From the NCBI RefSeq assembly GCF_000513475.1, contig NC_023003.1, forward strand, positions 744,001-808,000: a stretch of 64,000 nt of DNA, given 5' to 3'. Below the pieces are notes generated by a model. It saw only the letters and a program-made list of their open reading frames with translations. It did not search any database and was not told the DNA's origin. Both the position numbers and the translations under genes were made by a program. Positions 46,659 to 55,667 of the stretch are shown piece after piece (positions within the stretch are counted from its first letter, which is position 1; each line of letters begins with the position of its first letter). The DNA comes from Candidatus Babela massiliensis. GTDB lineage: Bacteria > Babelota > Babeliae > Babelales > Babelaceae.

Positions 46659-48034
46659 CTATATTCATCAAATAATCTATCTATCATTTTATGATTCTCT
46701 TCATTAGCCAAATTTAAGGCTGTTTTGCCAAAAACATTTTGAGCATCTATATCAGCTCCGGCTTCTAAAAGCATTCTTATTATACGGCAATCACCACGTT
46801 CAGTTGCTAACATAAGAGGTGTTATACCTAGTCTATTTTTAGCATTAACATTTGCACCATAGTAAATCAATTTTTTTACTAATTCTTTACAAACCCAATT
46901 ATCTTGTAAAACTAAAATGTTCATTAAAGCAGTAGTGCCATCTTCGTCTGTGCAATTAACATCGGTTTTAGAAGATATCATAGTATCCAAAACCCAATAA
47001 GCATTTTTGATTTCTGAAATTCTAATTAATAAGGGAATTTGTCTACCTTTAAAAGATACATTAATATTAAGATTTACTCTTTGTATGATAAAAGAAAATA
47101 TTTTACTTAGTTTAACTGCATCAAGATATTCAGAATGCCAAGAATCAACCATGTTTTTAAATTCATTATTTAGCTCACCTTTAGTTAAGTTTTCCAATCG
47201 GGTTAACTCTGAATCTTTAGCTACTCCAATTTTTGTATATGGTGAATTAGGATCAGTCATAAGAACAAATTCTACATTCAAATAATTCTCACTAATAGCT
47301 GTATTTAATACCGTATTGCTACTATTTATGTTAAGTATAGGATTGTAATTTAGCATAAATTTTACTAATTCTGCTGCACTATCTATGGAAACTATCATTA
47401 TGTTTTCTAATAATGTTTCAGCATTATTATCTACGCAATTAATATTAGCTCCATACAAAATCATTAATTTAATTAAGTTAAAAAAGATTTTATTTTCTGA
47501 AGCTATGATTAATAAAGGTTTATCTTGGCCTCTAATATTAACATATAAATTGGGATTAGCTCCTGCTATGATAAGTCTAGCTATCTTTTGTTCAATTTCT
47601 TTATCAAGAATATTAAGCTTCCAAGTTTTTTTTATAATATCAGAAAGCTCATGGTCTAATTCTTCTTTAGCTAAAATACTTTCTTGAGGACAAAATATTG
47701 ATTTGGCTAACTTTTTAGTAAGTGTTAAAAGTTCTTCTTTACTAAAAAATTCAAAGTTTTTAAGAGCTCTAATATTATCTATAATATTTTCAATATCTTT
47801 CAGAGGATCTAATATGTTGTTGTTCTTAATAGAATCAAATAAAAATATTTCTATAATTTTTGATTTTATTTCATTAGGCAGGTATGAAAAATAAGTCTCT
47901 TCTAATCGTAGTTTTTTAATTGTTAATTCTTTGCCATCTTTTCTTTTTCTTTTATGCCATCCTTCTGGTTCTTCCATAGAAATTATATTAGCATAAATAC
48001 TTATCAGTAATATAACTAAAAATTTATTTTTCAT
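46655..48034 (-). CDS. Exported ankyrin protein with F-box-like and NLS-like segments
   Basis: The 459-residue protein has a signal-like N-terminus ending in Ile-Ser-Met at 20. A basic cluster follows: KRKRK at ~28-32 and KKLRLE at ~40, matching the KKIKLE of the 39842 gene. The F-box-like segment 'YFSYLPNEIKSKIIEIFLF' is at ~48. Ankyrin repeats lie at ~165-215 and ~360-455, the last being 'RLGITPLMLATERGDCRIIR' and 'FGKTALNLANEENHKMI'. It is a diverged paralogue of the 634-residue protein. A secreted host ubiquitin-pathway or nuclear factor is possible, not shown. Confidence 0.78.
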   Translation of the reverse strand: MKNKFLVILLISIYANIISMEEPEGWHKRKRKDGKELTIKKLRLEETYFSYLPNEIKSKIIEIFLFDSIKNNNILDPLKDIENIIDNIRALKNFEFFSKEELLTLTKKLAKSIFCPQESILAKEELDHELSDIIKKTWKLNILDKEIEQKIARLIIAGANPNLYVNIRGQDKPLLIIASENKIFFNLIKLMILYGANINCVDNNAETLLENIMIVSIDSAAELVKFMLNYNPILNINSSNTVLNTAISENYLNVEFVLMTDPNSPYTKIGVAKDSELTRLENLTKGELNNEFKNMVDSWHSEYLDAVKLSKIFSFIIQRVNLNINVSFKGRQIPLLIRISEIKNAYWVLDTMISSKTDVNCTDEDGTTALMNILVLQDNWVCKELVKKLIYYGANVNAKNRLGITPLMLATERGDCRIIRMLLEAGADIDAQNVFGKTALNLANEENHKMIDRLFDEYR

Positions 48035-48314
48035 ATTTTTTAACTTAAGTTTATATAGATAATTTTATCAGGGATTACTGTAATAATTTATATTCAAATA
48101 AGATTTTTGTCAATTAAAATAATTTATCTATAATTAAGATTATATAAATCAAAATTCAACATGCGAATTATTTTAGAACCTTATCTAAATAAATTATTGA
48201 TTGATCTGTTCATTATAATGTACAATATATTAATGATTTGGATAAATTAGAGAAGAGTATATTACACTTATATTGCCGAGCTAAATATTATATTCCTTAT
48301 AGGAGGCAGCAAAA

Positions 48315-48650
48315 ATGGACAAAACAATGATATTAAAAAGGCAAAAGACATCGTCAGAAAAGATCTCAACGTATGAAGGGAAGCCTGATATAAAGTTTGA
48401 ACCTTATGAAGTTGGGGAAATAGTTTTACAAGAAGGATTTCTTGGTAAAGCTATAGCTGAATGCCTAATGAATAATGACCCAGAGGATGTACTGGAAGTT
48501 ATTAATATATTTATCGATTTATTAAATAAATCTCAAGTAGCTAAGAACGCAGGTATGCACCGTTCAACTTTATACCGTGCATTAAAGGGTAATCCTACTA
48601 TTAAAACAATAGCAAAAGTGCTTCATAGTGCAGTTTTATTTACTAAATAA
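48315..48650 (+). CDS. HigA-like antitoxin with HTH (addiction-module antidote type)
   Basis: The 111-residue protein has 'FEPYEVGEIVLQEGFLGKAI' then a Cro-type HTH 'SQVAKNAGMHRSTLYRALKG' and 'NPTIKTIAKVLHS'. This is the pattern of the prophage-type addiction module antidote (TIGR02684-like). In that module the HigB-type toxin gene sits directly upstream; here the 280 bp upstream hold no recognisable toxin. A very good AGGAGG site precedes the ATG. It is either a solitary antitoxin/regulator or the survivor of a lost pair. Confidence 0.82.
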   Translation: MDKTMILKRQKTSSEKISTYEGKPDIKFEPYEVGEIVLQEGFLGKAIAECLMNNDPEDVLEVINIFIDLLNKSQVAKNAGMHRSTLYRALKGNPTIKTIAKVLHSAVLFTK

Positions 48651-48658
48651 TATTTTAT

Positions 48659-48895
48659 TTATATACCAAGCTCATCAATATTATTAACTATGGTCTTTAA
48701 TAATAATGTTGGTACTTCAATACCTAACTCTTCTTTTAATTCTCGACGAGCACATTTATCTAATGTTTCACCGTGTTCTAAATGACCTCCAGGTAATGCC
48801 CAAGTTTCAGCTCCATAACAATTTTTTCTTTTACCAAGTAAGATAAACTTACCATTACGTAGAAAAACTTCACATCCAATTTTTATATTGTTCAT
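48659..48895 (-). CDS. Truncated Nudix hydrolase (NUDT15/MTH1-like)
   Basis: The 78-residue protein has the full Nudix box: 'GHLEHGETLDKCARRELKEE' with following LGI, preceded by LLGKRKNCYGAETWALPG. This kind cleans modified nucleotides by splitting a pyrophosphate bond. Typical members have 130-150 residues; here the chain ends about 20 residues after the box, so the later strands are missing. It converges on the HigA-like gene, eight bases apart. It may be a pseudogene that kept its first half intact. Confidence 0.75.
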   Translation of the reverse strand: MNNIKIGCEVFLRNGKFILLGKRKNCYGAETWALPGGHLEHGETLDKCARRELKEELGIEVPTLLLKTIVNNIDELGI

Positions 48896-48961
48896 ATTAT
48901 TTCCTTAAATATTCCAACTATTTAGGAATATCTTAATATTTAAGTAACAATTTAGCTTACA

Positions 48962-49342
48962 TTATTTATTATTTCCTAAAATGCTATCTACAGATATATC
49001 AAGCAAACTGCTTAAAGATAACTTGCGTTTGCGTGCTTCTTTAGCTAAAAGATAATGTCTTTTGCTTGAAGTCCTATAGGCTATATTGCCCTTAAAATCA
49101 TTCTCATTTATAGGCTCAGGTATTTCTTGACCTAAGTCCATGTAAAGTTCAAATGCAGCCTCCATTGCCTCTTTTATATTATCCATAGCTTCAGAAATAG
49201 TTGAAGCATCACTTTTTAAGTCAGGAAGTTCATTTACGCTAATAATATATATTCTATTACCTTCTGGATCCTCATCAGTTTCTAATGAATATGTCCAAGG
49301 TAAGTTCATGTAATATTTTAAATCTTTATTTTTCATAACCAT
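48962..49342 (-). CDS. hicB: HicB antitoxin
   Basis: The 126-residue protein has the HicB fold: 'YSLETDEDPEGNRIYIISVN' then ELPDLKSDASTISEAMDNIKEAMEAA (HicB helix), and a C-terminal ribbon/helix-like DNA-binding part 'KRKLSLSSLLDISVDSIL'. It should block HicA and repress the pair. It follows hicA with a 17-bp overlap (11 bp if ATG 49336 is used). The order toxin-antitoxin is usual for HicAB. Confidence 0.9.
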   Translation of the reverse strand: MVMKNKDLKYYMNLPWTYSLETDEDPEGNRIYIISVNELPDLKSDASTISEAMDNIKEAMEAAFELYMDLGQEIPEPINENDFKGNIAYRTSSKRHYLLAKEARKRKLSLSSLLDISVDSILGNNK

Positions 49343-49562
49343 GATCCAATAATACTTGTCTTAAATCTTTAATTTGATATGCCAAAAGCTCTTTTCTCTT
49401 TTTTATTGAAACAGCTCTTAGATAATGAGGTTTTATAAAAATATGATGAGAGCCTTTAATTCTTAAACTGAATCCTAAAGTTATTAACAATTTTTCAGCC
49501 TCATTATAGCTAATAGGACTGTCTGAAAAAACCTTGCTTATTAATTTTTCCAATATACTCAT
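49326..49562 (-). CDS. hicA: HicA mRNA-interferase toxin
   Basis: The 78-residue protein has the HicA double-stranded RNA-binding-like fold with the catalytic His in 'GFSLRIKGSHHIFIKP' and a closing LRQVLLDHGY. HicA cleaves mRNA to slow growth and is held by HicB. ATG 49562 follows AAGGTAAAT; an upstream in-frame ATG at 49622 would add 20 residues without family similarity. The pair is complete, so probably functional. Confidence 0.9.
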   Translation of the reverse strand: MSILEKLISKVFSDSPISYNEAEKLLITLGFSLRIKGSHHIFIKPHYLRAVSIKKRKELLAYQIKDLRQVLLDHGYEK

Positions 49563-49775
49563 ATTTACCTTATTAGTCTTAATTATATCATATATGATAT
49601 CAAAATTGCAATAATCAATCAATTATGTTTCAAAATATGAAATGTATTTAGAATTAAGGTCTTTTATCTCGCTTATGAAGAAATGTCACAATTTAGATAC
49701 CCTATCGATTTATTTCTTCTTTAGCAGTATATCAAAAAGTTATGAATGTATTAGAATTTAAGATTTCTTTATTAA

Positions 49776-50225
49776 TTAGGCTAAATTTTTTAAGAGCCAA
49801 CCTTCTTTAGCTCTCATTCTTCTCCAATCATAATCTTCTATATGATCGTATCCAAGAAGATGGCAAATTCCATGGACAATTAATCTTCTTATATGATTAT
49901 CAAGACTAACTTGTAGTTTTTTTGCTTCTTTGGCGGTATATTCTACTGAAATTATTAAATCTCCAAGATTTTTATCATCTGGAGATTTAACTTTAATTCT
50001 TTGACCTACTTGCAATTCTGTATGATATGGAAACGATAGTACATCGGTTGCTTTATCTTTATGTCTATACTCTCTATTATAAAATCTAATAGTCTTATTA
50101 TTTGTAAACCAGATTCCAATATCGAAATTATTATATTTGAGTAAACTGAGTATTTTTTCAGCATCCTGGTATATCTTATTTGTATCGATATTGAATTTAC
50201 GTTGTGTATTTTTTATATTTATCAT
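49776..50225 (-). CDS. ybeY: Endoribonuclease YbeY
   Basis: The 149-residue protein carries the UPF0054 zinc motif as HGICHLLGYDH (three His ligands) and the earlier 'NREYRHKDKATDVLSFPY'. YbeY is needed for 16S rRNA 3' maturation and ribosome quality control. valS lies on the same strand 40 bp upstream, so they may be co-transcribed. Length is normal. Confidence 0.95.
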   Translation of the reverse strand: MINIKNTQRKFNIDTNKIYQDAEKILSLLKYNNFDIGIWFTNNKTIRFYNREYRHKDKATDVLSFPYHTELQVGQRIKVKSPDDKNLGDLIISVEYTAKEAKKLQVSLDNHIRRLIVHGICHLLGYDHIEDYDWRRMRAKEGWLLKNLA

Positions 50226-50265
50226 AATTTCTAAAACTATTAAATTTTATAATAGAGTGTTTAAT

Positions 50266-52791
50266 TTATAATTCTATTACAGTTGCATTTATTATATTAT
50301 CTTCTTGAGTGATTCCTAATTTTGATTCTTGAGATAAAATATAATCTATATTTTGAGCACGTGTAATTGCTTTAATTAATTTTTCTTCTGATTCTAATAT
50401 ATCTTTTATATTGGAATTAGTATAAATGGTTAATTTATTTATTTCTGTTTTTAGTGATAAATTGCTTTCACTTTTTAATTTACGTACTTGCCTTATAATT
50501 GAAAGAATATGTTCCATAACTTGGGGACTATTTTCAAAATAAAGATCTATCTTATGATCATTAAAGGTAGTTTGATGTATAGATTTTGTATTTATATTTT
50601 TTTTGTAAATTAAATTGTATAAGTTGTCGGTTATATGAGGTACAAATGGAGCATATAATTGCAAAATATTTAAGCCTACTTGATAAAGAGTTGATAAAGT
50701 TGCTTTAACTTGTTCTTCTTTATAATTTTGTGGATTAAACAGTTGATCTTTAATTAATTCTAAATAATTGTCACAAAAATCATGCCAGAAGAATTTATCT
50801 ATATTATCTAATGCTAATTTAAATTCATAATTTTCAAAGTGTTTTTTATAATTTATAATACTTTGATTTAAATTATTTATAATCCATTCGTTTACAAGAC
50901 CGATATTTAAAAAATCTTCTAACTTTTCTTGGTTATTATAGTTATTTAAGTGTGTTGAGAGAAATTTAAATGCATTTAAGAGTTTAACGATTAATCTTTG
51001 TCCTATAGCGATTTGATTTTGGGAAAATGCAACGTCATATCCTAAATTTCCAGAAGCTGTCCAATAGCGAATTGCATCTGCTGGATGGCTTTCTAGTAAA
51101 GTTTCAGGAGTTAAAGGAGTATTGCCTTGAGATTTAGATATTTTTTCTTTTTCTGGACTTAATACATGCCCTGATATAACTATATCTTTCCAAGGTATAG
51201 TTCCTGAGTGCATGAAACTTTTAACTATTGTATAAAATGCCCAAGTTCTTATAATATCATGTGCTTGAGGTCTCATACTCATAGGAATAAAATGATTAGT
51301 GTCGAACTCTTTGTAATCTTCTATTTGACTCTCAGGATTATTCTTTGCATAAAGAGATTTTGCTATATAGGGTGTCAATGAAGAGGTATTCCAAGTGTCC
51401 ATTACATCTTTATCAGGAACAATTGAAGAACTATTACATTTTGGACAGTTACTGTGATATTTATCTTGGTAATTTGTTTCTTGAGGATCAATAGGCAGAT
51501 CTTTTTCATCAGCAATTATCACTTCTTGGCAATCTTGGCAATGCCAAACGGGAAATGGTATACCATAAAAGCGTTGTCTTGATAAACACCAATCCCAATT
51601 TATATTTTCCACCCAATTGATATATCTTGATTTCATAAATTCAGGATACCAATTTATTTTATCCGCTAATTCTAAAAATTTAGATTTAAATGGTAATATC
51701 TTTAAGAACCATTGAGTTAAAATTAGATATTCTATTTCGGTTTTACAGCGCTCATGAACACTTACATTATGAGTAATATTTTTTTGGTTTACTAATAAAT
51801 TGTTTTCTTTTAAAAGTTCAATTATCTTTTTACGAGCCTGATGAACTTTTAGTCCTTTTAGTGGTCCTGTAACATCTGTCCATCTTCCATCAAAATCTAT
51901 AGATTTTATATACGGTAAGTTATATTTTTTTGCCCAAATTATATCTTGTTTATCTCCAAAGGTACTTACCATTACAAGACCTGAGCCTTTTTCTATACTT
52001 ACATCAGAATCTTCAAGTATATCGATTTCATAGTTATAAATAGGTACTATTGCCTTTTGTCCTAATAAATGTTTATAGCGGTTATCATTAGGATTATATA
52101 ATAATGCTGATACTGAAGGAAGTAGCTCTGGACGTGTTGTACTTACTATTAGATTTTCTTGTCCTACTTTAAATATTATATCATTAAAAGCAGATGGTTT
52201 TTCTGCGTCGTCAAGTTCTGCTTGAGCTACTGTTGTTTTACATGTAGTGCAATAAGGAGCTGGTTCTGATTTTCTGTAAATATAACCATTTTTATAAAGT
52301 TCTACAAAAGATTTTTGAGATATCTTTCTTGAATCAAAATCTATTGTAGAGTAATTTAGAGACCAATCTATAGAAAGACCAACTCTTTTCCATAACTTTT
52401 CAAATTCTTTTTCTGTAATTATAGTTTGTTCTAAGCATAATCTTATAAAGTCTGATCGTGTTAAGTCATGAGCTTGTATATTTAATTTTTTTTCTACAAA
52501 ACGCTCAGTTGCTAAACCATTATCATCAAACCCTAGAGGATAAAATACATTATAGCCACTCATGCGTTTATATCTTGCTATAATATCGGTTTGAGTATAA
52601 GAAAATATGTGTCCTATATGTAATGATCCAGAAACCGTTGGAGGAGGAGTATCTATGCTATAAGTATTACTTAATATAGCCTGTTGATCTGTTTTATATT
52701 GATAAGAATATACTTTTTCTTCTTGCCAATAGTGCTGTATTTCTTGTTCTGCTTGTCCAAAATCATATTTTTTTTCTGTTTTTTTATCCAT
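50266..52791 (-). CDS. valS: Valyl-tRNA synthetase, archaeal/rickettsial-type signature
   Basis: The 841-residue class I synthetase charges tRNA-Val. It has the HIGH motif in 'PPPTVSGSLHIGHIFSYTQT', an editing domain (~190-340), DTWNTSSLTPYI, and a KMSKS variant KEKISKSQGN at ~557. The segment 'PLGFDDNGLATERFVEK' is the form known from archaeal and rickettsial ValS; typical bacterial ValS has GTDHAGIATQ there. The anticodon-binding domain ends the chain without the long C-terminal coiled coil. This suggests a ValS taken over by transfer. A 426-bp spacer lies upstream. Confidence 0.95.
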   Translation of the reverse strand: MDKKTEKKYDFGQAEQEIQHYWQEEKVYSYQYKTDQQAILSNTYSIDTPPPTVSGSLHIGHIFSYTQTDIIARYKRMSGYNVFYPLGFDDNGLATERFVEKKLNIQAHDLTRSDFIRLCLEQTIITEKEFEKLWKRVGLSIDWSLNYSTIDFDSRKISQKSFVELYKNGYIYRKSEPAPYCTTCKTTVAQAELDDAEKPSAFNDIIFKVGQENLIVSTTRPELLPSVSALLYNPNDNRYKHLLGQKAIVPIYNYEIDILEDSDVSIEKGSGLVMVSTFGDKQDIIWAKKYNLPYIKSIDFDGRWTDVTGPLKGLKVHQARKKIIELLKENNLLVNQKNITHNVSVHERCKTEIEYLILTQWFLKILPFKSKFLELADKINWYPEFMKSRYINWVENINWDWCLSRQRFYGIPFPVWHCQDCQEVIIADEKDLPIDPQETNYQDKYHSNCPKCNSSSIVPDKDVMDTWNTSSLTPYIAKSLYAKNNPESQIEDYKEFDTNHFIPMSMRPQAHDIIRTWAFYTIVKSFMHSGTIPWKDIVISGHVLSPEKEKISKSQGNTPLTPETLLESHPADAIRYWTASGNLGYDVAFSQNQIAIGQRLIVKLLNAFKFLSTHLNNYNNQEKLEDFLNIGLVNEWIINNLNQSIINYKKHFENYEFKLALDNIDKFFWHDFCDNYLELIKDQLFNPQNYKEEQVKATLSTLYQVGLNILQLYAPFVPHITDNLYNLIYKKNINTKSIHQTTFNDHKIDLYFENSPQVMEHILSIIRQVRKLKSESNLSLKTEINKLTIYTNSNIKDILESEEKLIKAITRAQNIDYILSQESKLGITQEDNIINATVIEL

Positions 52792-53217
52792 ATTTTTTTA
52801 TTCTTTTAAATTTTTTATATTTTAATTATTAATTTGTTTAATTATCTTATATTTTAACAAATTTTTAAAATTTATATAATTAAATAACAAAACTTACTAT
52901 AGAATAATATTTTCAAGTTAAAAAAGGAATGAGCAAAAATATTTAGAACAAAAAACAAATAGTTGATAAAATAGTTAATACTTTATTTTATTAAATAGTA
53001 ATACTCAAAACATTGATTAAATCGTACTTTTCAAATTATTTTTAAGATTTTTTAAATTTTTTGTCCTGTCTATTAGTATAATATAATCAATAAGCGTCTT
53101 ATTAACGTAAAATTGACTATGAAGTGAAATGTATAACGTCAAAAGGGTCTTTGAATAGTTATAAAATTTAAAATATTATTAGATATAATGTAATTAAAAT
53201 TTATTATAAGGAACAAT
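52792..53217 (+). promoter_or_regulatory. Intergenic spacer with cassette leader block, copy 1
   Basis: The first part is featureless AT-rich sequence. From about 52960 it matches 60514-60730. The last ~90 bp (53130-53217) are the cassette leader found again before 54362, 55403 and 59771: '...agatataatgtaatt' with a TATAAT -10 box, then AATTTATTATAAGGAACAAT and ATG-AATAAAATAAA. A clear -35 is not seen. The same leader upstream of several paralogues implies common control. Confidence 0.7.
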
Positions 53218-53772
53218 ATGAATAAAATAAAGTTTTTGTTATTTGCTGCTTTTATATCGGTATTTACTTTTTCTAATTCGATGTCAAAAACAAAAGAGCA
53301 AGTAAAAATACCAACGATTCAAGATCTGGAAAATGCAATAAAGAAACTTAATCCTAAACCATTTGAGATTTATAAAGAAAGAGTAGGTACTTTTTCACAA
53401 CAAGAATATGATAATTTATCTGATTTGCTATATACTTATAAAACTTGGGATATGAAGAATCCAAGTATTGTAGAGCCTATGCAATTATTTATGTACGCAT
53501 TTAATGCTACTTTATTCAGTTTAGTACCAATATTAATGTTATCAAAGATATTGAGTAAACAGAAATGTGTTCAAAATTTTTTATCTAAATACAAGATAGA
53601 TTATAAAGAATTTGATCTACGTTATCGTACTATATTTTCTCCGGTCATTGTAGCGGCAGTATTATCGCCGATTTCTTTAGGATTGTATTATTCTTATGAC
53701 AGAAAGATAAGATATTCTACTATAAAGAGACTTATGATGGACATGTTATTTAATCATAATCAACCTGAATAA
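53218..53772 (+). CDS. Cassette two-helix membrane protein 1
   Basis: The 184-residue protein has a signal-like N-terminus ending in Asn-Ser-Met, a helical soluble part (~30-80, 'TIQDLENAIKKLNPKPFEIY'), a first membrane helix 'FMYAFNATLFSLVPILMLSK' at ~97, a basic loop, and a second helix 'SPVIVAAVLSPISLGLYYSY' at ~140. It is near-identical at both ends to the gene at 54362, with divergence in the soluble part (~43-80) and the extreme C-terminal tail. It is followed by a decayed gene at 53868 where other cassettes have a hydrolase. Possibly an immunity or membrane partner of the hydrolase. Confidence 0.7.
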   Translation: MNKIKFLLFAAFISVFTFSNSMSKTKEQVKIPTIQDLENAIKKLNPKPFEIYKERVGTFSQQEYDNLSDLLYTYKTWDMKNPSIVEPMQLFMYAFNATLFSLVPILMLSKILSKQKCVQNFLSKYKIDYKEFDLRYRTIFSPVIVAAVLSPISLGLYYSYDRKIRYSTIKRLMMDMLFNHNQPE

Positions 53773-53867
53773 TTCAAGTAATAAATAATTAATTTTAAAT
53801 AAAATTATATATTTATTATTATACTGATACGAAAAACTAAATTTAACAATTTATATAGAGATATTAA

Positions 53868-54005
53868 ATGAAAAAGAATATATCAATACTATTAGTTTTA
53901 TTATTATTTAACCATCCAAGTTATACCATGCATTCTTCGAAATCCTTAGAAGATTGTCAAGATAGTTCCTATAAATCCCAAGAAGGTGATAATCAAATAA
54001 CATAG
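53868..54005 (+). pseudogene. Vestige at the hydrolase position, copy A
   Basis: A 45-codon frame begins MKKNISILLVLLLFNH, like the MKKNI starts of both hydrolase genes, with a signal-like end in Tyr-Thr-Met, then stops. Beyond the stop a second frame reads 'IALYLIAKKLVLNSAQEQLE' up to about 54074, so the original gene was longer. The remnant is duplicated at 55001-55120 with the start deleted. The original product cannot be named with certainty. Confidence 0.55.
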
Positions 54006-54361
54006 CCTTGTATCTCATTGCTAAGAAATTGGTTTTGAATTCTGCTCAAGAACAACTAGAAGTAGATAAATAGGGATTAGATAAGTCTTTTTCTTACTAA
54101 TTTTTGATTAATTTTATGCTTTTATTTTTTATCAAGTTGCCAACAATAATCGAAATAACGATCTGATCGGGTTTCTCAAACTATTATAAAAATATTTTAA
54201 GATTTTTATATTATCTATTTGTATAATGCAAGTAATAAATATCTTATTAAAAGCAAAATTACTATGAAATAAACTGGCAACGTAAAAAGGGCTTTTGAAT
54301 AGTTATAAAATTTAAAATATTATTAGATATAATGTAATTAAAATTTATTATAAGGAACAAT
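54006..54361 (+). promoter_or_regulatory. Gene remnant plus cassette leader block, copy 2
   Basis: The first ~100 bp belong to the vestige. The rest matches the spacer before 55403 and 59771 ('gaaataacgatctgatc' and onward). The last ~90 bp are the leader with TATAAT and the TAAGGAACAAT ribosome site. Confidence 0.6.
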
Positions 54362-54916
54362 ATGAATAAAATAAAGTTTTTGTTATTTGCTGCTTTTATA
54401 TCGGTATTTACTTTTTCTAATTCGATGTCAAAAACAAAAGAGCAAGTAAAAACACCAACGATTCAAGATCTGGAAAATGCTATAGAAAGGCTTGATCCTA
54501 ATCCTTTTGAAGTTTACAAAGAAAAAGTAGGAGCTTTTTCTGAAGAAGAGTATAGGCCATTAAGGGAAAAATTGTTGAACAAAACAACCTGGGATATGAA
54601 GAACCCAAGCATTATAGAACCAATACAATTATTTATGTACGCATTTAATGCTACCTTATTCAGTTTAGTGCCAATATTAATGTTATCTAAGATACTGAGT
54701 AAGCAGAAATTTGTTCAAAATTTTTTATCTAAATACAAGATAGATCATAAAGAATTTGATTTACGTTATCGTACTATATTTGCTCCGGTCATTGTAGCAG
54801 CAGTATTATCGCCGATCTCTTTGGGATTGTACTATTCTTATGACAGAGACTTAAGACATTCCGCTATAGCAAGGCTGATGTCAGATACTTTTTTTAATCA
54901 TAATCAACCTGAATAA
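54362..54916 (+). CDS. Cassette two-helix membrane protein 2
   Basis: The 184-residue protein is the closest paralogue of 53218. The first ~40 residues (signal plus start) are almost the same, as are the two membrane helices and the final NHNQPE. Changes concentrate in the soluble segment (~43-80; 'ERLDPNPFEVYKEKVGAFSE') and the tail after helix 2. It is followed by a remnant where the hydrolase should be, with about 110 bp deleted relative to copy A. Function as for protein 1; unknown. Confidence 0.7.
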   Translation: MNKIKFLLFAAFISVFTFSNSMSKTKEQVKTPTIQDLENAIERLDPNPFEVYKEKVGAFSEEEYRPLREKLLNKTTWDMKNPSIIEPIQLFMYAFNATLFSLVPILMLSKILSKQKFVQNFLSKYKIDHKEFDLRYRTIFAPVIVAAVLSPISLGLYYSYDRDLRHSAIARLMSDTFFNHNQPE

Positions 54917-55000
54917 TTCAAGTAATAAATAATTAATTTTAAATGAAATTATATATTTATCATTATACTGATACTAAAAACTAAATTTAACAATTTATAT

Positions 55001-55120
55001 ATAGTTCCTATAAATCCCAAGAAGGTGATAATCAAATAACATAGCCTTGTATCTCATTGCTAAGAAATTGGTTTTGAATTCTGCTCAACGACAACTAGAA
55101 GTAGATAAATAGGGATTAGA
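55001..55120 (+). pseudogene. Vestige at the hydrolase position, copy B
   Basis: From about 55001 the sequence repeats 53963-54080 nearly base for base, including the in-frame stops. The start codon and signal-coding part present in copy A are missing: the spacer 'caatttatata' joins directly to 'tagttcctataaatcc'. This indicates a deletion after duplication of an already broken gene. Confidence 0.6.
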
Positions 55121-55180
55121 TAAGTCTTTTTCTTACTAATTTTTGATTAATTTTATGCTTTTATTTTTTATCAAGTTGCC

Positions 55181-55667
55181 AATAATAAACGAAATAACGA
55201 TCTGATCACATTTTTCAAACTATTTTAATAATATTTTAAAATTTTTATATTATCTATTTGCATTATGCAAACAATAAATATCTTATTAAAAGCAAAATTT
55301 GCTATGAAATAAAACTGACAACGCAAAAAGGGCTTTTGAATAGTTATAAAATTTAAAATATTATTAGGTATAATGTAATTAAAATTTATTATAAGGAACA
55401 ATATGAATAAAATAAAAACTTTGTTATTTTCTGTTTTTATATCAACATTCTATTTTATAAGTCCAATGGCAAAAACTGAGATTACTAAAGAGGATCTTAT
55501 TAAGGCCATGAAGACATTAAATTTAAATTTAATTGAGGAATATAAAAAAAGTGGAGGTAAGATTCCTGAGAATGTACGAGCAGAACTTAGAGATATTTTA
55601 CATAAAAAATGGAATTGGGTTAATTTTCATTCCGATTTGAGAGAACAAATATCTGTTGTATGGTGGA
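55181..55667 (+). repeat. 487-bp exact-looking duplicate of 59549-60035
   Basis: Leader, promoter and the first 265 bp of the gene at 55403 match 59549-60035 with no difference that I could find and a constant offset of 4368. The match breaks at codon ~89, inside the first membrane helix, resumes after about 45 bp, and breaks again near the C-terminus. Confidence 0.85.

Noticed and set aside
47007-47894. Three plus-strand frames with possible small proteins
   Set aside because: All are opposite the ankyrin gene at 46655 and have no start signals or known motifs.
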